Source: Gordonia effusa NBRC 100432 (GTDB lineage: Bacteria; Actinomycetota; Actinomycetes; Mycobacteriales; Mycobacteriaceae). From it: a stretch of DNA of 47,559 nucleotides. The DNA is taken from the NCBI RefSeq assembly GCF_000241305.1, contig NZ_BAEH01000052.1:1-47559 (forward strand), read 5' to 3'. The notes below the pieces were generated by a model. It made no database searches. It was not told the DNA's origin and saw only the letters and a program-made list of their open reading frames with translations. Of this stretch, positions 42,647 to 47,559 are shown piece after piece. How positions within the stretch are numbered: position 1 is the first letter of the stretch; every line of letters begins with the position of its first letter. A program made the translations under genes and the position numbers.

Positions 42647-44772
42647 GGGGTGGTTACTCCTTCGTCTAGGTCGTCGAGGTTGTCGCGGTCAAGGCCGGAC
42701 GAGTCGCGAGAATCCGATTGTGTCCGGCGTAGATGGAGATATCCCAGGTGTCGCTCGTATTGGTCCAAGATGTCGCCGATGACCTGTTCCACCGTATAGC
42801 CGTTGAGCGAATAGCCTTGTGCGCCCTCGGTGAGATACACCTCGCAACGGAAGTAGCGATCGGTGGCACGGCTGGTGCGAACGGCGTAGGTCGGCGCGAT
42901 CGATGAGATGGCGCCGACCGAGTATTCGAAGACCGGCTCGCCCGCGAGGTCGATCGTCAGTTTTGGCGTGGGAAGGCCGTTCTCGTCGACGTCGGTGCTG
43001 ACCGATGCCTCGACGCCGGAGTTTCGCAATTCGTCGGCGACCGTCATCATCGACTGTGTCACAGTCGATTTCAAGAACTTCTCGGTGGCGTTCGCGCCCG
43101 GATACTGCAACGTCGCGAGTAGTCTGCGCCGCCACAGGGCGCCGTCGCCACCAGACGGGCGTCCCGCCGCGATCGCTTTGGGAAGGGCGGCGCGAAAACT
43201 GTCGGTCTTCACGGTTTCCTGCCGCAGCGCGCGTAGTAGTGCGAGGCCGACCAGAGCGAGCACGAATGAGAACGGCAATCCCATGATGATGGTCGCCTTC
43301 TGCAAGGTAAGGATCGATCCTTCGGCTCCCGCGAAAAGCATGGCGAGAGTCAGGAGGCCGATGGCACACGACCAGAAGATGCGGTTGGCTTTGCTGCAGT
43401 CTTCCAACGGGTCCCGCAGGCGCGAGGTGAAGTTGCCCATTACCAGGGCACCCGAATCGGCACTCGTCACGTAGTACAGCAACCCGGTGATGGTGGCGAT
43501 GCCCAGAAGAAGTGGTGCACCAGGGTACTTCTCGAGGAGGTCGTAGAAGCCCTGCTCAGGTTTGGTAGCGGTGGTATTCGCGAAATCCTTATCGCCACGG
43601 GCGACTTCGAGGGCACTGTTACCGAAGATCGATACCCAAAGCAGGATGAAGCCGAACGGCACCGTGAGGACGCCGGCGACGAACTGCCGGACGGTGCGGC
43701 CACGCGAGATTCGGGCGAGGAACAGTCCGACGAATGGAGTCCACGCCACCCACCACGCCCAGAAGAACAGAGTCCACGAGTTGAGCCATTCGGTTGGCGC
43801 GTCCCACGCCATCGTGTTCAACGTTCGATCGGCGAAGGTCGACACATAGTCGCCGGTGTTCATCACGAGTGCGTTGAGCAAGAAGGAGGTCTTTCCGGTC
43901 ACCAAGATGTAGACCAGAAGAACAAGGGACAGAATGACATTCAGCTCGGAGAGGCGTCGGATACCTTTGTCGACACCCGACGTCGCCGACGCGGTCGCGA
44001 TGATCACCGACAATACGATCAGGCCGATCTGGGTCGCCTTTCCCTGCGACATGCCGAACATCTCGTGCAAGCCATATGCCAGTTGAACGATTCCGATGCC
44101 CAGCGACGTCGCGATACCGAAGATGGTGCCGAGTACCGCCGCCACGTCGATGGTGTCGCCGACCGCGCCGTTGACTCGTTTTCCGATGATCGGGTACAGC
44201 ACGGAGCGGATCGTCAGCGGCAGGTTCTTCCGAAACGCGAAGTACGCCAACGCCGCACCCATAAGCGCGTACATCGCCCAGCCGCTGATGCCGTAGTGAA
44301 ACAGCGTCCAGGTCACCGCGTCGGCCGCGGCCGCGTTGGTTTCTCCCGGTCCGACCGGCGGATTGAGATACTGAGTCACCGGTTCGGCGACCGAGAAGAA
44401 CATCAGATCGATCCCGATACCGGCCGCGAACAGCATTGCCGTCCAGGTGAAAAGGCTGTACTCCGGACGTGATTCGTCGGGGCCGAGGCGGATCTTCCCG
44501 TACCGGCTCATCGCGACGAACAGTACGACGGCGACTATCGCGGTGGCCAACAAGAAGTACCACCATCCGAACCACTCGGTGATGAAGGTGACGACGTTGG
44601 TGATTACGCGGTCGGCCGAACCCGGGGCGATCAGTGCCCATACGGCCAGGGCCAGGACAATCGCGGCCGCGATGAGAAAGACGCGCGGATTGACCGACTG
44701 CCAGCCTCGGCTCAGGCCTCCTCGGTCGGACTGTGGCGGATGATCGACTGTCGGTACTTCGACATCACTCAT
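42643..44772 (-). CDS. betT: Choline transporter, BCCT family
   Basis: BetT imports choline, driven by the proton motive force. The 709-residue protein has twelve predicted membrane helices, with the BCCT signature WTLFFWAWWVAWTPFVGLFL and GIGIDLMFFSVAEPV. A long C-terminal cytoplasmic domain of about 170 residues follows, as in E. coli BetT, where it senses osmolarity. The order is betT-betB-betA in one direction. No betI repressor is visible nearby. The start is ATG 44772, next to a leaderless promoter. Confidence 0.92.
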   Translation of the reverse strand: MSDVEVPTVDHPPQSDRGGLSRGWQSVNPRVFLIAAAIVLALAVWALIAPGSADRVITNVVTFITEWFGWWYFLLATAIVAVVLFVAMSRYGKIRLGPDESRPEYSLFTWTAMLFAAGIGIDLMFFSVAEPVTQYLNPPVGPGETNAAAADAVTWTLFHYGISGWAMYALMGAALAYFAFRKNLPLTIRSVLYPIIGKRVNGAVGDTIDVAAVLGTIFGIATSLGIGIVQLAYGLHEMFGMSQGKATQIGLIVLSVIIATASATSGVDKGIRRLSELNVILSLVLLVYILVTGKTSFLLNALVMNTGDYVSTFADRTLNTMAWDAPTEWLNSWTLFFWAWWVAWTPFVGLFLARISRGRTVRQFVAGVLTVPFGFILLWVSIFGNSALEVARGDKDFANTTATKPEQGFYDLLEKYPGAPLLLGIATITGLLYYVTSADSGALVMGNFTSRLRDPLEDCSKANRIFWSCAIGLLTLAMLFAGAEGSILTLQKATIIMGLPFSFVLALVGLALLRALRQETVKTDSFRAALPKAIAAGRPSGGDGALWRRRLLATLQYPGANATEKFLKSTVTQSMMTVADELRNSGVEASVSTDVDENGLPTPKLTIDLAGEPVFEYSVGAISSIAPTYAVRTSRATDRYFRCEVYLTEGAQGYSLNGYTVEQVIGDILDQYERHLGYLHLRRTQSDSRDSSGLDRDNLDDLDEGVTTP

Positions 44773-44780
44773 GAACTTCG

Positions 44781-44786
44781 ACGTTA
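44781..44786 (-). promoter_or_regulatory. -10 box of the betTBA operon, leaderless
   Basis: TAACGT on the minus strand ends 8 bases before the ATG at 44772. Confidence 0.5.
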
Positions 44787-44900
44787 CAAGAGCACGACAT
44801 GCCTTACTGCCCGGTTGGGGCGGATGGGTTCGGCGATCGATCTGCTACGGAACGAATCGCACCGGTGGCCCGGGAAGTTGTGATCGCTCGCAGGATTTGG

Positions 44901-45278
44901 TCAGCGGGTCGTGCAGGCATATGCCGCGACGATCCCGCGGCCCGGTACACGACTCAGCGCGGCTCGTTCGGCGGCTCGGCGCGTCGGGTAGCCCCGTGAC
45001 TGGCCCGAATGCCGACCGTCTCGCGAATAGGCGACCGCGCCACAGGAGTTGTAGAAGGTGAAATACCCGCAGTGCGCGCCACAACGGCGTACCACGGCAT
45101 TCCGGGCGGCGGGTTCGCTGCCATAGTCGACCGCGGTGGCGGTGTTTCCATCCCAGTCATAGGCGATGGCGCCCCAGTTGTAGGGGGCGGCCTGGGCTGG
45201 GGTGGCAACCAATGTTGTCGCACCAACCGCGGTAATGGCTGCGATTCCGAATGTGGCGAGTAAACGTCGAGTGGTCAT
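44901..45278 (-). CDS. Secreted DUF4189 protein
   Basis: The 125-residue protein starts at ATG 45278, has a signal peptide (TTRRLLATFGIAAITAVGAT, cleaved after about AQA) and a small domain with WGAIAYDWDGNTATAVDY, then CGAHCGYFTFYNSCGAVAYS. Four cysteines (three in this stretch plus one near the C-terminus) could form two disulfides. This matches DUF4189, found in secreted actinobacterial proteins of unknown role. The start follows a leaderless promoter. It is transcribed in the same direction as betT, 128 bases away. Confidence 0.85.
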   Translation of the reverse strand: MTTRRLLATFGIAAITAVGATTLVATPAQAAPYNWGAIAYDWDGNTATAVDYGSEPAARNAVVRRCGAHCGYFTFYNSCGAVAYSRDGRHSGQSRGYPTRRAAERAALSRVPGRGIVAAYACTTR

Positions 45279-45285
45279 GTTCGAC

Positions 45286-45291
45286 ACCGTA
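45286..45291 (-). promoter_or_regulatory. -10 box of the DUF4189 gene, leaderless
   Basis: TACGGT on the minus strand ends 7 bases before the ATG at 45278. Confidence 0.55.
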
Positions 45292-45335
45292 AGTCACCGA
45301 TTCACCTGGTGAAAGCCAACTATCGTTCGCGCGAA

Positions 45336-45977
45336 TTACATGCCGATCAGCAGGTCCAGCGCGGCATCGACGGCCAATTGGGCGACATTGGTACGCGCTG
45401 GGTTGAGACTGTGCGGCGCCTTGACGGTCACAATCTGCGATTGGGCATCGATCAACTTCGTCGCTTCCCGTAGCTCGTCGGAGGACGCGAATGGGTCGCT
45501 ACTGCCGTGGATCACCAGCGTCGGCACGGTGATGGACGGTAAGTGCTCGGTCCGCAGTCGATCCGGTTTGCCCGGCGGGTGCAGTGGATAAGAGCTGAGA
45601 AAGAGACCTGCGGCGAGCGAGGCGTCGTCGGCGATCAGCATCGATGCCTGACGGCCACCGTAGGAATGCCCGCCGACGATCAGTGGTCCATCCGACAAAC
45701 TGCCGAATAGTGCGCACGCCGCCGCGATTCCGGCTCGATCAGCCGCCGCCGTCGATGGGCTCGGCGGTCCCTTCGGCCGGCGTTGCCGGTAGGGCAGATC
45801 AATTCGGGCTACGGCCACGCCTCGCGACACGAACTCGTCGGCATAGGCGCGCAGGATCGCGGCGTCTCGGTTGCCGCCCGCGCCGTGCGCCAGAACGACC
45901 GTTGCCAGCGCGGTGGTAGCGGGGCGATGAACGCTGGCAACCACACCGTCGTCGACGACCTCTTCGAGTTCAGCCAC
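45336..45977 (-). CDS. Alpha/beta hydrolase of the dienelactone-hydrolase/TEX30 type
   Basis: The 213-residue protein is an alpha/beta hydrolase. It has the oxyanion-hole motif LAHGAGGNRD, the nucleophile elbow GGHSYGGRQ (Ser), VIHGSSDPF with the acid, and KAPHSL with the histidine. It resembles the KANL2/TEX30 group, for which no natural substrate is known to me. No signal peptide is present. The start is GTG 45977, set by a leaderless promoter. It is divergent from lepA, with 43 bases between. Confidence 0.87.
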   Translation of the reverse strand: MAELEEVVDDGVVASVHRPATTALATVVLAHGAGGNRDAAILRAYADEFVSRGVAVARIDLPYRQRRPKGPPSPSTAAADRAGIAAACALFGSLSDGPLIVGGHSYGGRQASMLIADDASLAAGLFLSSYPLHPPGKPDRLRTEHLPSITVPTLVIHGSSDPFASSDELREATKLIDAQSQIVTVKAPHSLNPARTNVAQLAVDAALDLLIGM

Positions 45978-45983
45978 GGGTCC

Positions 45984-45989
45984 ACCCTA
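45984..45989 (-). promoter_or_regulatory. -10 box of the alpha/beta hydrolase gene, leaderless
   Basis: TAGGGT on the minus strand ends 6 bases before the GTG at 45977. Confidence 0.6.
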
Positions 45990-46020
45990 AACAGTCCGGA
46001 AACGTCGTCGGGCGCTGCTC

Positions 46021-47559
46021 GTGACAAAATGGACCCCGACGCCGCTGGAGGAGTTCCAGCCATACGAGGGAGCAGCAGAGATTTCCAGTTTCGCCGATAC
46101 GACGTTCACCGATCCAGACCGGATCCGGAACTTTTGCATCATCGCGCACATCGACCACGGAAAATCCACGCTGGCCGACCGGATGCTGCAGCTCACCGGG
46201 GTGGTGGAGGAGCGTGCCATGCGTGCCCAATACCTCGACCGGATGGATATCGAACGCGAACGCGGCATCACCATCAAGGCGCAGAACGTTCGGCTGCCGT
46301 GGCAAGTGACTGACGCCGACGGGGCTACCACCGACTATGTGATGCACCTGATCGACACCCCGGGGCACGTCGACTTCACCTATGAGGTCAGCCGTGCTCT
46401 CGAAGCCTGTGAGGGTGCGGTCCTGCTCGTCGATGCCGCGCAGGGCATTGAAGCGCAAACACTCGCCAATCTGTATCTGGCGATGGAGAACGACCTCACA
46501 ATTATCCCGGTCCTCAACAAAATTGACCTACCGGCCGCCGACCCCGATCGCTACGCCGGCGAAATCGCGCACATCATCGGCTGTGAGCCCGACGAGGTGC
46601 TGCGGGTCTCGGGCAAGACCGGCGCCGGCGTGGCCGAATTGCTCGACGCCGTGGTGGCTCAGATACCCGCGCCCGTCGGTGATTCCGACGCCCCCGCTCG
46701 GGCGATGATCTTCGATTCCGTTTACGACACCTATCGCGGCGTCGTCACCTATGTGCGAGTCGTCGACGGCAAGATCGTCCCGCGCGAGAAAATCAAGATG
46801 ATGTCGACCGGTGCGACGCACGAACTGCTCGAAGTCGGCATCGTCTCGCCGGAGCCGAAACCCACCAAAGGGCTGGGCGTCGGTGAAGTCGGCTATCTCA
46901 TCACCGGTGTCAAGGATGTGCGGCAGTCGAAGGTCGGTGACACGGTGACCACCGCGCGCAATGGCGCGGAGCAAGCACTCACCGGGTATCGGGAGCCGCA
47001 GCCGATGGTCTTCTCGGGCCTGTATCCCCTGGACGGTTCGGACTATCCAGTGTTGCGCGAAGCGTTGGAGAAGCTGCAACTCAACGACGCCGCACTGACC
47101 TTTGAGCCGGAAACGTCTGTGGCACTTGGCTTTGGCTTCCGGTGCGGCTTCCTCGGACTACTGCATATGGAGATCACTCGCGAACGGCTGGAGCGTGAGT
47201 TCGGTCTTAATCTCATCTCCACCGCGCCCAACGTCGTGTACCGGGTGGTGATGGACGACGGCACCGAACATATAGTCACCAACCCATCCGATTGGCCGGA
47301 CGGTAAATCGAGGGAAATTTGGGAGCCGATTACCAAGAGCACGGTGATCGCTCCGAGTGAATTCGTCGGCGCGATTATGGAACTGTGCCAGTCGCGACGC
47401 GGCGAACTCGGTGGCATGGACTATCTTTCGGAAACCCGCGTCGAACTTCGATACACGCTGCCGATGGCGGAAATCATCTTCGACTTCTTCGACGCGCTGA
47501 AGTCGCGGACCCGCGGGTATGCCAGCCTCGACTACGAAGAGTCCGGCGAGGCCCAAGCC
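46021..47559 (+). CDS. lepA: Elongation factor 4 (LepA), 3' end outside window
   Basis: LepA is a ribosome-bound GTPase that helps translation and ribosome assembly. The first 513 codons are present and the frame is still open at the window edge. The start is GTG 46021, the first possible start after an in-frame TAA at 45988. About 20 residues of unconserved tail precede [18 protein letters not shown]. GTPase motifs are [12 protein letters not shown] (G1), RGITI (G2), DTPGH (G3) and NKID (G4). [15 protein letters not shown] is the LepA-specific element. No clear ribosome binding site was found. Confidence 0.96.
   Translation, partial: MTKWTPTPLEEFQPYEGAAEISSFADTTFTDPDRIRNFCIIAHIDHGKSTLADRMLQLTGVVEERAMRAQYLDRMDIERERGITIKAQNVRLPWQVTDADGATTDYVMHLIDTPGHVDFTYEVSRALEACEGAVLLVDAAQGIEAQTLANLYLAMENDLTIIPVLNKIDLPAADPDRYAGEIAHIIGCEPDEVLRVSGKTGAGVAELLDAVVAQIPAPVGDSDAPARAMIFDSVYDTYRGVVTYVRVVDGKIVPREKIKMMSTGATHELLEVGIVSPEPKPTKGLGVGEVGYLITGVKDVRQSKVGDTVTTARNGAEQALTGYREPQPMVFSGLYPLDGSDYPVLREALEKLQLNDAALTFEPETSVALGFGFRCGFLGLLHMEITRERLEREFGLNLISTAPNVVYRVVMDDGTEHIVTNPSDWPDGKSREIWEPITKSTVIAPSEFVGAIMELCQSRRGELGGMDYLSETRVELRYTLPMAEIIFDFFDALKSRTRGYASLDYEESGEAQA

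Noticed and set aside
45783..46313. Plus-strand open frame of 176 codons over the start of lepA
   Set aside because: It runs in another frame than the clearly conserved LepA motifs and has no family resemblance.
1..47559. Prophage, insertion sequence, integron, CRISPR array, tRNA or rRNA
   Set aside because: No transposase, integrase, spaced repeat array or RNA gene could be recognised, and nearly every base is taken by conserved genes.

Overview
The window is a GC-rich actinobacterial chromosome segment, almost certainly from the mycolic-acid group (Mycobacteriales). I base this on gene content and order. leuC-leuD-hupB, mutT1, ppk1, fbiD, gpsA, the DUF3515 gene, thiL, ung, the DAK2 gene, recG and an HNH gene match the M. 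tuberculosis Rv2988c-Rv2972c neighbourhood. proA, moxR, a VWA gene, nadD, rsfS, gpgP, octT, degV, comEA, comEC, holA, rpsT, an ATP-grasp gene, an alpha-E gene, a transglutaminase gene and lepA match the Rv2427c-Rv2404c neighbourhood. A lysine-rich HupB tail, the F420 gene fbiD, the methylglucose-lipopolysaccharide genes gpgP and octT, and very frequent leaderless genes fit the same group. I cannot fix the genus.

Layout. 1-2.8 kb: leuC (5' end outside the window), leuD and hupB on +. 2.9-6.7 kb: the minus-strand operon fbiD-ppk1-mutT1, divergent from gpsA. 7.9-10.7 kb: a DesA-type acyl-ACP desaturase where M. tuberculosis has ddl, then a DUF3515 gene divergent from thiL. 10.8-12.7 kb: an unusual regulator with both XRE and TetR DNA-binding domains, divergent from an HSDL2-like reductase. 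12.7-20.2 kb: gamma-carbonic anhydrase-ung, an enoyl-CoA hydratase family gene, rpmB, DAK2-recG, and an HNH protein. 20.2-21.9 kb: a two-gene unit of a HEAT-repeat protein and a MerR regulator whose effector part is HEAT repeats. 22-25.7 kb: proA-moxR-VWA. 25.7-30.4 kb: a secreted GDPD, nadD, rsfS-gpgP-octT and degV. 30.5-34.4 kb: comEA-comEC-holA and rpsT. 34.6-39.4 kb: a sulfotransferase-like gene, then the three-gene ATP-grasp/alpha-E/transglutaminase unit. 39.5-44.8 kb: a choline-to-betaine operon betT-betB-betA. 44.9-47.6 kb: a secreted DUF4189 protein, an alpha/beta hydrolase and lepA (3' end outside).

Most of this is housekeeping: leucine, proline, NAD, thiamine and polyphosphate metabolism, DNA repair and ribosome function. 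The most distinctive parts are the HEAT/MerR-HEAT pair with a dyad at its promoter, the XRE-TetR regulator with a palindrome covering its own -10 box, and fourteen genes whose start codon lies 6-9 nt after a TANNNT box. The leaderless pattern also corrected several start codons. There is no tRNA, rRNA, CRISPR array, insertion sequence, prophage or attachment site that I can support. No stretch longer than 300 bases lacks a gene.
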